A stretch of DNA of 19,200 nt from Brachionus plicatilis (GCA_010279815.1 QEOQ01000658.1:73722-92921), one strand, 5' to 3'; shown: positions 12,001-19,200, numbered from the stretch's first letter. The notes: a model not told the origin generated them from the sequence alone. Translations and numbers: made by a program.

Positions 12001-15000
12001 TGCTGATCAGTCCCACTTGACTTATCTGGCATTACAGAACGTTTTTGATGGCATGAAAGAACTGGCTGCCGAGGAAATACCTGAAGCTGTGAAAGAAAAA
12101 AAAGCACTTGTATCAGCCTTAAAGAAAAACAAGACCAACATACCGAAACAGCTGAAAACAATCAAAAGAGGCGTCTATCAAGTGTTCGACTCGATTGCTC
12201 GGTCTCACATCAACTCAAGACTCTGGCTAAAGGCAAGAATGCTCTTTTTGCAATACATGTTCAATCAGCTAAACGACATTGGCAAAGCCAAAGGCCATGA
12301 CGACACCATTGTCAAGGACTTTACTGACTTGAAGTATTACTGTGAAAAAAGTATCAATGAATCAAATGAATTTTTTGATTTTGAGACAAAATCGTTTTTC
12401 ATGTTAATCGAAATTTCTCTAGAGCTATTCAGAGGTGCTAGTCTAAAAGTTTGCCTCAACAAATTGAACAATTGTATTCTAAATTTAGTTAGCACCAATA
12501 ACCAGCTATCTCACCAAGGCTTCATAACTTATTTGAAAGCAAGCATTCTGAAAAGTGACATTGAATTTGCCACAAATCTGCTCGAGTGCCAGGATGCAGG
12601 TGACAAAAACAAACTCTCATCGTCAATTGATGGCAGCATGAACAGTCTGTTGGGCCTGCAGCACACCATATTGAGCAATCTGAGCAAAAACAGCGGTGAA
12701 AAAATCGAGTGCTTCACAGACAAGTCCAAGTCATATTTTGACAGCATCTACAAGGAAATAAAAAATTTGTACAATCCATTTTTGCACTATTTGGTTCACA
12801 CTAAAGTGCGTCTGGGCTCCTGCTTGATGCTGAAGTCGTCTTACCACGACAACCAACTGGCTAATGAGGGCCTAGCCTCGAACAAGCTTTGGCACCATGC
12901 ACTAAATGTGCTGGGCTCTGCCATCGAAATAAACAAAGTGATCAGTGAACGAAGTATAAATTTAGAAATAGAACTTAACTATAAATACTCCCATTGCATC
13001 CGAGAACTGTTCATAACTCGCCAAGTTGGCACCCTAAGCGACATCGTAGACTCCTATGGCCACACAATCAATTTGCTCAACAACTCAACACATGATCTGC
13101 ACTTGATCAAACAATGCTACCTGGAACTGGCTGTCGGCTTCATATCCACCTTTGACTCGAGTGTAATTATGGACAGTCCTTGCGCAAAAGCTGCCAGAGA
13201 AACATCGCTGAGCATTTTGACTAGTTCGTCAAATACGCCATCATCGTCGGCAAAGCCGGCCTCGAGGTCGAGAAAAACGGCAGTGCAGTCAAGTCGAGCC
13301 GTTGAGGCTGCTTTGACTGCGCTCGCCTTGGCTATCAGAACCTCAAATGCAATTAAAGAAAAAATGCTCTTGTCCGGCAATGAGTCAATAAAAAACATGG
13401 CCTCAATTCAAACCAGCGATTGTCCCATATTTGTGCCAAACGATTTGATTGCCTATCATGTATTTGCTGAGAGAAAAAGAATCTACAGAGATGAGATCGA
13501 AGAGGAGGTTTTGTCACTGGCACCTGAGTTCGATTTGAAGCAAGAGTACAAATCATACGATGACAAAGTTGAGCTTTTGGCTGATCAAAGCGATAAATGC
13601 ATTACTTGGATTCATGTTTTGAATTATCAGACAAAATTGCAAAGTACTGGCTCAATGCGAAATTTGAATACTTTGAGAAATGGAAAAAATAGATACAAAT
13701 ATTCGGAATTGTACACCATTGGCTTGACGCCTGTTCTCAAAAGCTGCCATCTAATGGCCTCTAGGCTGTTCGAGTTGAACTCGTATTTGAGAGATAACCT
13801 TGATATTTACAGGACTAAATGCCAGGCCCATGAGCCCATTACTGATTTTTTCCGCATTTTTGCCAGAAAATCCACCGCACAAACCAACGCCAGAGCTTCA
13901 GCTAATCTAAATACTCTTTTGCAATATGTTAAAGTTTACAATGCAAATTTGTCCAACAATATGAGCGTGGTGAACTATCCGGCCATAAATGATGTGGAGA
14001 GTGTCCGCGAAAGCTTAATGTCTTCTCAATCAAACAAAGCCAATACGGCTGCCAACGACTGGAGCTATTTGCAGACATGGCCCGCTAATTTTAACTTTTC
14101 GAGCCAAAGCACCCTCAAAATAAACGAAAGCTCTTCGTATGACTCATTCGCTGACTACATGATGACTATGAGTTGGCAAAAAAATTTGGCAGTCATTGAC
14201 GAAGATGTCTATGGTAATGGCGATGATTTGCTGTGTATTATCGCTGTAAGAGATCAATTAACTAGTAATAAGATAAAGTTTAGATACATATCTGCTGGAG
14301 AAGTGTTGGAAATTCATGAAAAGTAACATCAAAAAGAATTAAATGAAAATATTTAATGAAAAATTTAATTTTAGACTTGTTCCGCTTTCTGCAATTGCAG
14401 ACACAGCATTCAATAATGAGTCAGACATAAAAATTGAGTCCAATTCCCAATTTATGGTAAATATTTTTTCTAAAAAAAAATACTAAGTTACACAAAAAGT
14501 TACAAATCTCTGATATGATTTTGATGTGTTTTTTGTTACATACATCACCAGGGACGACACATTTTTAATGAAAAACTTAAAAGGTTTACTTAAAATGCTT
14601 CAATTAATTTCCTATTTTGAATTGATTGAAGCTTGTTTTAATTTCTTTTAACAGAAATTAATGTTAAAAGTAAAGTATTGAAGTAAAGAATTTTACTGTG
14701 GCAAAAAACCTTTAATAAAGGCTAAAATTTGCTTACAGAAAAAAATAACAATAATCTATAATAATTTTATTCTTCCAATATTTGAAAACCAACTTAAGGT
14801 TTCAGAAATTCAAAACTTAAGTGCTATCTGAATTTCTAATTTTTGACTTTAAATTCGTAAACTACGTCCTTTTAAACCCTAGATTTCATTTTTTTTTGGG
14901 GGACTTAAAAAAAAATATTCATATCCAGGTGTATAAAAAGAACTAACCCTTTAAAAAGTTGTAGGTATTTCAGACTCAATTACTCAAAGATAAAATTAAA

Positions 15001-17308
15001 ACTTTTAATTTTATCGTTTTTTTAATTATATATATTCTGAAAGAGCATACAATTTTCTACATCCTGGTATATAGTTTTGTTTGAAAAAATGATGTGCCAA
15101 TTTTTATTATTGAAAAAAAGCCAAAAAGAATACTTTTTTTCAGTTAATAAACCACTTTTTTTTTAAACAAAATTAGACAAAATTCTGAACAAATTTATGG
15201 TTTTACTTTTTTGAATTTATCTTTTATTTTATATAAATAAAGTATCAAAATCATGTGATTTGATTCAAATTTTGAATATTTTAACTAAATTTTGAAACCA
15301 ATCCCATTAAATATTATTATTATGCCACCAATGTCTAAATTTATCCGTTCTCGCACTACTAACCTTGGAGTATTTTGAAAGAAAAAAATTATTGATTTTG
15401 AAAATGATGATAAAATGGAAGTTGATGTTGAACCTGATAATAATAATAATTATCAAATATCTTTATTTTTATAAGAGCCTGAAACAGTGGAATCGGATGT
15501 GAAGTTTTCTTTAAAGAAGGATGATCACAATAGATAATTGTAAAAATTCAACACTTAAGTTTTGAATTTCTGGAACCTTAATTTATTAAATTACTTACCT
15601 TTAAAAAAAATAGTAAGAAAACACCCAAGCATATATTAAATTCGCAGAGCAGTAAATGCTAAAAAGCAGTACAATTTTTCAAATGAAGAAAACAAGGAAA
15701 ATATTCTAAGATCCTTTAATTGGATTTGGATCTGGGAAGGTCCCATTACATAAGTTACAAAAATATCTTAAAAATATCTTAATGAAGTTCCTTCAAGTTA
15801 AATTCTTTAATATATACTTTTTTCAAATTGAAAAACTCAACACTTAAGTTAAATAGATTTTATTTTTTGTAAATTTTGTTTAATTGAATTTTGCATTTTT
15901 TTGCGTTTTTGTCGCATTTTTTTTTGCATTTTTTGCAAATAAAAAATTTATTTTTGGTCGTCCCTGTACATTACAAACAAAAATGTAATATAAATTGAAA
16001 AATACTAAAAATTTTATGAGCTACGATTTTTTTTTATTCTCTTCGACAAAAAAATTTTTTTTTCAAATTTTTTATCATTTTAATAAAAATCAGTTAACTT
16101 GGAAACAGGAGATTTTTTGGGACTTTTCAAAAGAAAAATTTTCCAAGATTGAAAAAGTTAAACATTTTGCGATAAATTACTTAAAATTGTGTTAAAAAGT
16201 AATTTATCTTCTCTAAATTGTAGCCAAAAAGTAAGGATTTTGAAAAAAAAATATTTCGGGATTTTTTTTATCCAAATTTCAAGAACCATCCTCAAAAGGT
16301 TAGGTTCTTAAGCTCGATCAAAATCTACAAAGATATCAGATAAATTTTGATTAGTAAAAGAAAAATTGTTTATTTGATAAATTTTAAATGCAGTGATTTT
16401 CCGCTTTTTGTTTATTACAATAATTTAACTAAAATATTGGAGTGTAAATTTACTAAAGTAAAACATCATGAATTTAACAGATTTTACGGACGAGGTAAAA
16501 AAAAAATATAAAGAAGATACTAAAGCTTAGTAAAAGAGAAGGTCACATAAAACAAAAATATTTTTTTTTAAGGATAAATTAATAAAAAATATTTATCAAT
16601 TTTTTTATTTTATTTTAATCAATCCTTCATTGATCAAAAAAAGAGAAAAATTATTTTTTCAAATTTCTCTTTATATTTTTTTTTTTAACTTTTTCTATTT
16701 ATATGTTTTGTTCTACCTTGTCCAGATTTTACGTAAAATTAAGTAAATTGTTGTATAAATAGACGCTACAGCTCTTAGATTTTTTTGACATCTTTGCTGT
16801 AAGAGCAAAAAAAATGTTTAAATTCATGCTTTTTACTTTTTTAAATTTACTACAATTTACTTTATTTTACGTAAATTATTGTAAAAAACAAAAAGTGGAA
16901 TATCAATTTATATTATTTACAAAAAAAATATATATCTATTAAATGCTATAAAAGAACAGTCTTGTTTCAAACTTTTTTTTTTGAATAAAATTTTTTTTAT
17001 AAACAAAATTTTAAAAACATTTTAAAAATATGTTTGATTGAACCAAAAAATATTCAAGTTATTCTATAGATTTAATAGCATCCTTTTTATTTAGAAAAAT
17101 ATTTAATTTTTGTTTTATTTAGACCTCGCTCAAAAGCTGTTTGGCTGAAATTGCTTTGTTGTTTGGAAAAAAATTCGATGACAAAAAGCTGCCATTCGAA
17201 TTGGTAACGTCAAATATTCATGATTTGGAAAGTATGTTCAACATCAATTTCGGAGGTTTTACATGCAACGAAAGCCTAAAAAATTATATTCTAAATCTTT
17301 TTATTTAA
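1..17308 (+). CDS. CFAP54: CFAP54 (FAP54), C-terminal ~2,078 residues, 20 exons
   Basis: Central-pair protein of motile cilia. Known for the family: FAP54/CFAP54 is a subunit of the C1d projection with FAP46, FAP74 and FAP221, and is about 3,000 residues long. Exons seen: 1-14, 75-171, 229-1400, 3516-3731, 3783-4009, 4067-4314, 4369-4530, 4591-4851, 4908-4995, 5051-5233, 5289-5471, 5535-5616, 5669-5884, 9077-9228, 9284-9387, 9457-9486, 11720-11866, 11934-14322, 14375-14456, 17123-17308. All introns are GT-AG and all phases join. The exon lengths sum to 6,239 nt, which is two leading bases plus 2,079 codons including TAA. Family identity rests on blocks recalled from CFAP54 proteins: the GIWGCLLGGVLTSKMAQ segment, a LYEYFAKMLCRDL segment, the ANIADQSHLTYL segment, and LNDIGKAKG followed by DLKYYCEK. 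The N-terminal third is outside the window. No frameshift or premature stop is seen. The first exon (1-14) and the terminal exon are the least certain pieces. Confidence 0.9.
75..1400 (+). CDS. CFAP54: CFAP54 exons 75-171 and 229-1400
   Basis: Exon 75-171 follows a TTTAAG acceptor and ends in phase 1 before GTAACT. A 57-bp intron follows, and the frame reopens at 229 and runs in frame through an internal ATG at 276, which is therefore not the gene start. The long exon encodes an acidic, lysine-rich stretch and then a helical segment with W and L repeats (about 410-600). A basic linker (about 720-760) and a Ser/Thr-rich acidic tail before the donor GTAGGT at 1401 complete it. Reading past 1400 meets TGA at 1407-1409. 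Splicing to 3516 keeps phase 0 and gives a smooth ...RFKIAV/VIAHRGKQW... junction. It could be the end of a separate gene, but the phase match and the sense of the junction favour CFAP54. This is the least conserved part of the gene in the window. Confidence 0.72.
1803..2365. mobile_element. Fold-back (MITE-like) element with direct and inverted arms
   Basis: A block of about 125 bp (1861-1986) recurs nearly identically at 2042-2166. It begins near ATTTTGGAACAAAAAACAAG and ends near GGCATCACCCAAATTA. The second copy is then mirrored. 2111-2138 is the exact reverse complement of 2181-2208 (28 bp). 2011-2082 pairs with 2278-2348 with few mismatches. Outer ends ATTGTAGC (1803-1810) and GCTACAAT (2358-2365) form a short terminal inverted repeat. 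There is no transposase frame, so it is non-autonomous. The boundaries are approximate and no target duplication is clear. Confidence 0.75.
2505..2595. repeat. Relic of the 11000-11592 repeat family
   Basis: The stretch around ATGATCAATTTTTGATGCTC, followed by ATCAAA..AAACTAAAAC and a TTTTAAT..TTTTAATAGAA tail, matches 11168-11245 with a few mismatches. It also matches, inverted, the right arm at about 11440-11510. Only one arm is present, so this is a truncated copy. Confidence 0.65.
3516..5884 (+). CDS. CFAP54: CFAP54 central block, 10 small exons
   Basis: Ten exons (3516-3731, 3783-4009, 4067-4314, 4369-4530, 4591-4851, 4908-4995, 5051-5233, 5289-5471, 5535-5616, 5669-5884) are separated by introns of 51-63 bp. 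The reading frame carries the most recognisable CFAP54 segments. These are the KWEKCASIALKFNAIT and YAEQLNPIVAFCQHKILDQI helices, the ELISVPLDI segment, GNVYHFSNDLE leading into a W-containing helix, GIWGCLLGG, TECCLLSATFFKSIFRGSIP and LYEYFAKMLCRDL. The helical-repeat style fits a TPR-like solenoid. The last exon ends at a consensus donor GTAAGT (5885) and joins 9077 in phase 0. A splice-like GTTTAA...ACAG pair inside 3516-3731 is ignored because read-through is open and conserved. Confidence 0.9.
5969..6525. mobile_element. Inverted-repeat MITE-like element
   Basis: The left end GGTATTGTGAATTTTTCATA (5969-5988) is matched, inverted, by the right end at 6504-6525 (ATGAAAATTCACAATGC), about 22 bp with two or three differences. 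Flanks AATAATTAA (5960-5968) and AATAATTTAA (6527-6536) look like an imperfect target duplication. The first 11 bases match the left end of the element at 11000, so the two probably share a mobilising transposase. No coding capacity. Confidence 0.65.
7195..7200 (-). terminator. Poly(A) signal of the EGF-repeat gene
   Basis: AATAAA on the - strand lies about 115 nt past the TGA. It is the best-placed candidate, although many A+T-rich matches are expected here. Confidence 0.45.
7315..8946 (-). CDS. EGF-repeat single-pass membrane protein, 3 exons, nested in a CFAP54 intron
   Basis: Exons 8946-8727, 8674-8294 and 8243-7315 are split by introns of 52 and 50 bp (GTATAT..TTTTTAG and GTAAAC..TTTAAG), both phase 1. 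The product is 509 aa. The ATG at 8946 is followed by a signal peptide (about residues 1-17). A CPCGYFGPNC half-module, a cysteine-rich stretch and a canonical EGF module (172-204) come next. After a Ser/Thr-rich linker (205-290) there are four EGF modules (293-324, 331-366, 373-406, 413-460) with CxCxxxxxGxxC endings. A transmembrane helix (about 470-495) leaves a cytoplasmic tail of about 14 residues. It is predicted to be a surface or shed adhesion or ligand-type protein; the partner is unknown. Several N-x-S/T sites lie in the ectodomain. Its second intron splits the GYSG-type turn of an EGF module, a usual phase-1 position. I recognise no specific ortholog. Confidence 0.88.
9077..9486 (+). 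CDS. CFAP54: CFAP54 exons 9077-9228, 9284-9387, 9457-9486
   Basis: Three small exons are flanked by two of the giant introns. The first resumes the protein with SLETVLSLKLPYNIIKLYG, which resembles the family block after the NLP motif, followed by a cysteine-containing helix. The donor at 9229 is GTATAG (phase 2), the donor at 9388 is GTAAGT (phase 1), and the donor at 9487 is GTACTT (phase 1). The 30-nt exon 9457-9486 encodes an acidic IIDDFDTDL piece. It is the shortest internal exon here and is supported by phase on both sides rather than by recognised homology. The region directly faces the 5' end of the antisense EGF gene, whose ATG is 131 bases to the left of 9077. Confidence 0.82.
9923..10250. 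mobile_element. 328-bp MITE with 8-bp target duplication
   Basis: Perfect direct repeats CCATAATG at 9915-9922 and 10251-10258 flank the element. Arms of about 105 bp are inverted repeats: left 9923-10028, right about 10142-10250. They share GTTCAGT/GTACAAAA-type ends, an AAATAACTTTTTT core and an AATTCTGTAAATG inner part, with scattered mismatches. There is no coding frame. Eight-base duplications are typical of hAT-type insertion. The outermost bases of the two ends do not match well. Confidence 0.75.
11000..11592. mobile_element. 593-bp long-inverted-repeat MITE with 8-bp target duplication
   Basis: TGAATTAA is present at both 10992-10999 and 11593-11600. The element starts GGTATTG and its right end, inverted, starts GGCATT. 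The arms match over most of their length (CAAATTGAAC, TTCTTCCTTTTTTGATGAAT, GAAGTTTATGATCAATTTT, ATGCTCAAAA), so it can fold into a long hairpin. The left arm carries about 80 extra bases (about 11083-11158). A short TGCATTG tandem (about 11354-11380) sits near the loop. No coding capacity. Confidence 0.8.
11720..14456 (+). CDS. CFAP54: CFAP54 large conserved exon block
   Basis: Exon 11720-11866 joins 11934-14322 in phase 1, and the latter joins 14375-14456 in phase 2. The 2,389-nt exon is the largest. It reads ...HILLANIADQSHLTYL..., then IPKQLKTIKRGV, ARSHINSRLWLKARMLFLQ, LNDIGKAKG and DLKYYCEK, then a less conserved helical stretch. Next come AIRTSNAI, CITWIHVL and a YTIGLTPVLKSC segment, and it ends in a strand-forming DDLLCIIAVRDQ stretch. 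These blocks occur in the same order in CFAP54 proteins as I know them. G+C in this exon is visibly higher than in the flanking introns. Several antisense open frames here are shadows. Translation begins well upstream, so the TTG at 11987 is internal. Confidence 0.92.
14549..15966. mobile_element. hAT-like non-autonomous element, 1,418 bp
   Basis: It begins CAGGGACGAC (14549-14558) and ends with the exact reverse complement GTCGTCCCTG (15957-15966). Flanking 8-mers TACATCAC (14541-14548) and TACATTAC (15967-15974) differ at one base. CAGGG-type termini with 8-bp duplications are known for the hAT superfamily. An inner inverted pair (about 14794-14825 and 15550-15585, around AATTTCTGGAACCTTAA) suggests subterminal repeats or a nested insertion. 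The right subterminal region is rich in GCATTTTTT motifs. No intact transposase is present. Confidence 0.8.
15322..15537 (+). pseudogene. Decayed short coding frame inside the hAT-like element
   Basis: From ATG 15322 a single frame runs 71 codons to TAA 15535-15537, broken only by TGA 15376-15378 and TAA 15472-15474. Its composition is protein-like: a basic start (MPPMSKFIRSRTTN), then an acidic stretch with four Asn codons, then a Lys-rich end. It may be the N-terminal remnant of an element-encoded protein. I cannot assign a family. Confidence 0.35.
16396..16905. mobile_element. Inverted-repeat MITE-like element, ~510 bp
   Basis: The left arm (16396-16485, ATTTTCCGCTTTTTGTTTAT onward) aligns with the reverse complement of 16815-16905 (ATATTCCACTTTTTGTTTTT onward) over about 90 bp with modest mismatch. 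Shared blocks include ACAATAATTTA, GTAAATTTA and GCATGAATTTAA. Near the centre, GCTCTTA and TAAGAGC (about 16770-16808) form a small hairpin. No target duplication is certain and there is no coding frame. Confidence 0.65.
17123..17308 (+). CDS. CFAP54: CFAP54 terminal exon with stop
   Basis: After a 2,666-bp intron, an acceptor (TTTATTTAG) at 17121-17122 opens a phase-0 frame matching the phase-0 end at 14456. It encodes 61 residues (starting TSLKSCLAEIALLFG) including an LESMFNINFGG segment, and ends at TAA 17306-17308. An AATAAA at 17340-17345 follows. A possible donor (GTAACG, 17204) inside the exon is discounted because the downstream frame remains open with sensible protein composition and a poly(A) signal follows the stop. 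No further CFAP54 exon is seen on the + strand to 19200. Confidence 0.75.
   Translation, partial: TSLKSCLAEIALLFGKKFDDKKLPFELVTSNIHDLESMFNINFGGFTCNESLKNYILNLFI
17300..17305 (-). terminator. LRR gene poly(A) signal candidate
   Basis: AATAAA on the - strand lies about 53 nt past the LRR stop. On the + strand the same six bases belong to the last two sense codons of CFAP54. Confidence 0.5.
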
Positions 17309-17339
17309 CAAAAAAAATTAACTTTAAAAACCAATTATT

Positions 17340-17345
17340 AATAAA
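17340..17345 (+). terminator. CFAP54 poly(A) signal candidate
   Basis: AATAAA lies 31 bases past the TAA at 17306-17308, so cleavage would be expected inside the 3' coding end of the convergent LRR gene. Confidence 0.5.
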
Positions 17346-17358
17346 TTTATCTTTAATA

Positions 17359-18969
17359 TTAAATATTTCTTGCTCCCAAGACTCCAAGGCCTGTCATTAT
17401 ATCTTTAGTTGTTTCTTCGTCATCAGAAATGATTGGAACTACATCCGCGTTATCTGTTTGCTTTTCGTTTTCTTTATTTTTAAATTTTAAAACCGATTTG
17501 GTCAAAGAAAATTTTGATTCATCAGATCTCCTATCTTCTAATCTATAGATCATATTCGAATCACTCGACTGATAATCGAATCTATAGTAATCTAAATTTC
17601 TTTTTTTTCTGAACAAGTTTAAAAGTGATCTAAAATTAAATTTAATTTTTCTCCGCGATTTTCTTGTTTCTCTACAATCATTTGGATCCAAATTTTCAGC
17701 TTCTCTGAGCGAATTTCCCGCTCCATCAAAGCTAAGACGATTAAAGCTACTAGAGTTGTTTTGGTCATTAAGTCTTCTATAAAATTTAAAGCCGATAATA
17801 TTCCACAATTTCTGCAGACGAAGTTTAAGGACCAAGATTAGCGTTGCGCTCATTAGCAACGAGCAGAACAAAAGAACGGCAAGTCTGCTTATATGATGCT
17901 CGGTTTGGTATGGTCTTTTAGTGGACAGTGGTTGTGTTTTATTTTGAGCAGTAAAATAAGATCCTTGATCAGGTGTTGTCTTGAATTGTTGAGTTGTAAT
18001 TCTTGGGTAGCCACAGATTGTATCCAAATTCGAGTCCATAAGTGGCCTATTGATGCTATAATGAAGTGAATCTTCATGATCACATCTTAAATTCTGAGCA
18101 TCTTTTATAACTCGGAAATTTTGTGCAACTCCGAGCTCTTCTTTTAGATACTTGAAAAATTCATATAAATTACAGTCACATTTGAACGGGTTGTCAGATA
18201 AATAAACCTCAAATTTTGGTCTTAATTTCTTTTGATTTTTAAATTTTGATAAAAGATTTTTGTCTATTTTGTGGAAGCGATTTGATTTTAGATTTAAAAA
18301 ATCAAGTGAGTTTACACAATTGGTTTTTAAGTCAATTCTACTGAGATTATTAGCTTCCAAATTCAATCCTATTAAGCTTGGAACATGGCAAAAAATATCT
18401 GATTTAAATTCGGTCAAATAATTTTGGTCTAAATTTAAATATTTTAGGCTAAACAGATTCAACTTTGATCCCATAGAATTTAAATTGTGAATGGAGTCCT
18501 GAATTAAATTTTGGCTCAGACTCAACAACTCAAGAGACTGTGAAATCTTTACCAAAAATTCCATTTCCGTCTGGTTGTTGAAATTTATGCTGTTTTTGTC
18601 GAGAATTAATTCGTTTAGACTTGGGAGGTTCTCGAAAGCATTTTTGTTTATTGAAGTTATTTTGTTGTTGCTGAGATTAAGAGATTTTATGCTCGGTCTG
18701 GCGTTGAGAAAAATTGATCCATTAATTGCTGAAATTGAGTTTCCGGTAAAAATAATTTGCTCAGTTTCCGGAAGAGGATTTTTTATCAATTTGAAATTGC
18801 TAAGATTCAAATTTCTGCAATTCATTAACAAATGTCTACATTCTTGACAAACTTTGGTACAAAATGGATACGATTCGTTTATTTGGTTGACCAAAATTGG
18901 CAAGTTTTCGGCAGAAGGAACTACTAACCGAAATGTTATAATTAGAATTATTGCATAAAAAGCGTTCAT
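17359..18969 (-). CDS. Leucine-rich-repeat single-pass transmembrane protein, 536 aa
   Basis: Uninterrupted frame from ATG 18969. Signal peptide about residues 1-20. LRRNT-like cysteines C37, C41, C44 and C51. About seven or eight LRRs follow between 70 and 245, with LxxLxLxxN cores such as IKSLNLSNNKI and LKYLNLDQNYL. A canonical LRRCT (NPFKCDCNLYEF, with C264, C266, C296, C319) comes next, then a Thr/Gln-rich stalk with N-glycosylation sites and a transmembrane helix about 362-384. The basic, Ser-rich cytoplasmic tail of about 150 residues contains YYRF and acidic SDDEETT segments. The layout matches LRR adhesion or receptor proteins of animals (trophoblast-glycoprotein-like or similar); no ortholog is claimed. 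It has no intron in the coding part and converges on CFAP54. No catalytic or TIR domain is seen. Confidence 0.88.
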   Translation of the reverse strand: MNAFYAIILIITFRLVVPSAENLPILVNQINESYPFCTKVCQECRHLLMNCRNLNLSNFKLIKNPLPETEQIIFTGNSISAINGSIFLNARPSIKSLNLSNNKITSINKNAFENLPSLNELILDKNSINFNNQTEMEFLVKISQSLELLSLSQNLIQDSIHNLNSMGSKLNLFSLKYLNLDQNYLTEFKSDIFCHVPSLIGLNLEANNLSRIDLKTNCVNSLDFLNLKSNRFHKIDKNLLSKFKNQKKLRPKFEVYLSDNPFKCDCNLYEFFKYLKEELGVAQNFRVIKDAQNLRCDHEDSLHYSINRPLMDSNLDTICGYPRITTQQFKTTPDQGSYFTAQNKTQPLSTKRPYQTEHHISRLAVLLFCSLLMSATLILVLKLRLQKLWNIIGFKFYRRLNDQNNSSSFNRLSFDGAGNSLREAENLDPNDCRETRKSRRKIKFNFRSLLNLFRKKRNLDYYRFDYQSSDSNMIYRLEDRRSDESKFSLTKSVLKFKNKENEKQTDNADVVPIISDDEETTKDIMTGLGVLGARNI

Positions 18970-19200
18970 TTAAAATAAATTTAAGATAAAGCTTATTTTA
19001 AAGAATAAAATTGTTTTTTTTGAAAATTACCTCTCTTCTCTCTCTCTATTTGTTCATGTATAATAACACGACCTTTTTAATATTTAGAAATTGTTTTATC
19101 AAAAAAGCGTTAAAAAGATAAAATTTTCAAATTAAGGATTAAATTTCTTGAATATTTTGCAGAATATTTTTGAGACCTTTAAAATTTATTTAATTATTTT
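18970..19200 (-). promoter_or_regulatory. 5' flank of the LRR gene with a GA tract
   Basis: Upstream of the LRR ATG (- strand) there is a purine tract of GA repeats (+ strand CT-rich, about 19031-19048) about 65-80 bp from the ATG. It may be a 5' UTR or promoter GAGA-type element. A GTAATT directly follows it, so a short 5' UTR intron is possible. No TATA box is convincing in this A+T-rich background. Confidence 0.3.

Larger units (their letters stand above)
14457..17122 (+). other. CFAP54 long intron 4 (2,666 bp)
   Basis: Donor GTAAAT at 14457; acceptor TTTAG at 17121-17122; phase 0 on both sides. More than two thirds of it is two inverted-repeat elements (14549-15966 and about 16396-16905). 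The remainder (15975-16395 and 16906-17122) is A+T-rich with no recognisable feature. Confidence 0.72.

Noticed and set aside
13117..13398. Antisense open frame in the large CFAP54 exon, and similar ones at 12529-12747 and 13353-13556
   Set aside because: Shadows of a well-supported coding exon, with no domain, splice support or independent start context.
15995..16195. 66-codon + strand open frame
   Set aside because: Low-complexity Phe/Lys-rich translation of A+T-rich DNA; chance expectation.
17263..17490. 75-codon + strand frame from ATG 17263
   Set aside because: Out of frame with the terminal CFAP54 exon and antisense to the end of the LRR gene.
1..19200. CRISPR arrays, tRNA or rRNA genes, operons, riboswitches
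   Set aside because: No regularly spaced repeats, cloverleaf sequence or bacterial gene organisation seen; the window is intron-containing eukaryotic DNA.

Overview
This is a eukaryotic, almost certainly metazoan, nuclear window. It is very A+T-rich (about three quarters by eye), coding sequence is split by GT-AG introns, most introns are 51-69 bp, and AATAAA poly(A) signals follow the stop codons. The gene content (an axonemal central-apparatus protein, an EGF-repeat membrane protein and an LRR membrane receptor-like protein) points to a ciliated animal with an A+T-rich genome. A monogonont rotifer such as Brachionus would fit, but that is inference from composition, intron size and protein style only.

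The + strand from base 1 to 17308 is dominated by the 3' two thirds of one gene, CFAP54 (FAP54), a C1d-projection protein of the ciliary central pair. I could thread 20 exons (19 introns) with every splice phase matching. They give 2,078 residues from a partial upstream exon to a TAA at 17306-17308. The family is recognised from collinear conserved blocks. The roughly 1,000 N-terminal residues expected for the family lie upstream of the window.

Fifteen introns are 51-69 bp, but four are 2.1-3.2 kb (1401-3515, 5885-9076, 9487-11719, 14457-17122). Each of the four carries inverted-repeat mobile-element remains. One element (14549-15966) is hAT-like, with CAGGGACGAC ends and a near-perfect 8-bp target duplication. 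Two more (9923-10250 and 11000-11592) have perfect 8-bp flanking duplications. A fold-back element (about 1803-2365), a 557-bp element (5969-6525), a roughly 510-bp element (16396-16905) and a relic (2505-2595) complete the set.

The 3.2-kb intron also contains a complete antisense gene (8946-7315, three exons, 509 aa) for a secreted-then-anchored EGF-repeat protein. It starts only 130 bp from the next CFAP54 exon. Downstream, an intronless 536-aa LRR transmembrane protein gene (18969-17359) converges on CFAP54. The two stop codons are 50 bp apart, and each gene's candidate poly(A) signal lies inside the other gene's transcribed 3' end. I see no CRISPR array, tRNA or rRNA gene and no prokaryotic features. 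The unusual content is architectural: a nested antisense gene, element-swollen introns and overlapping 3' ends.
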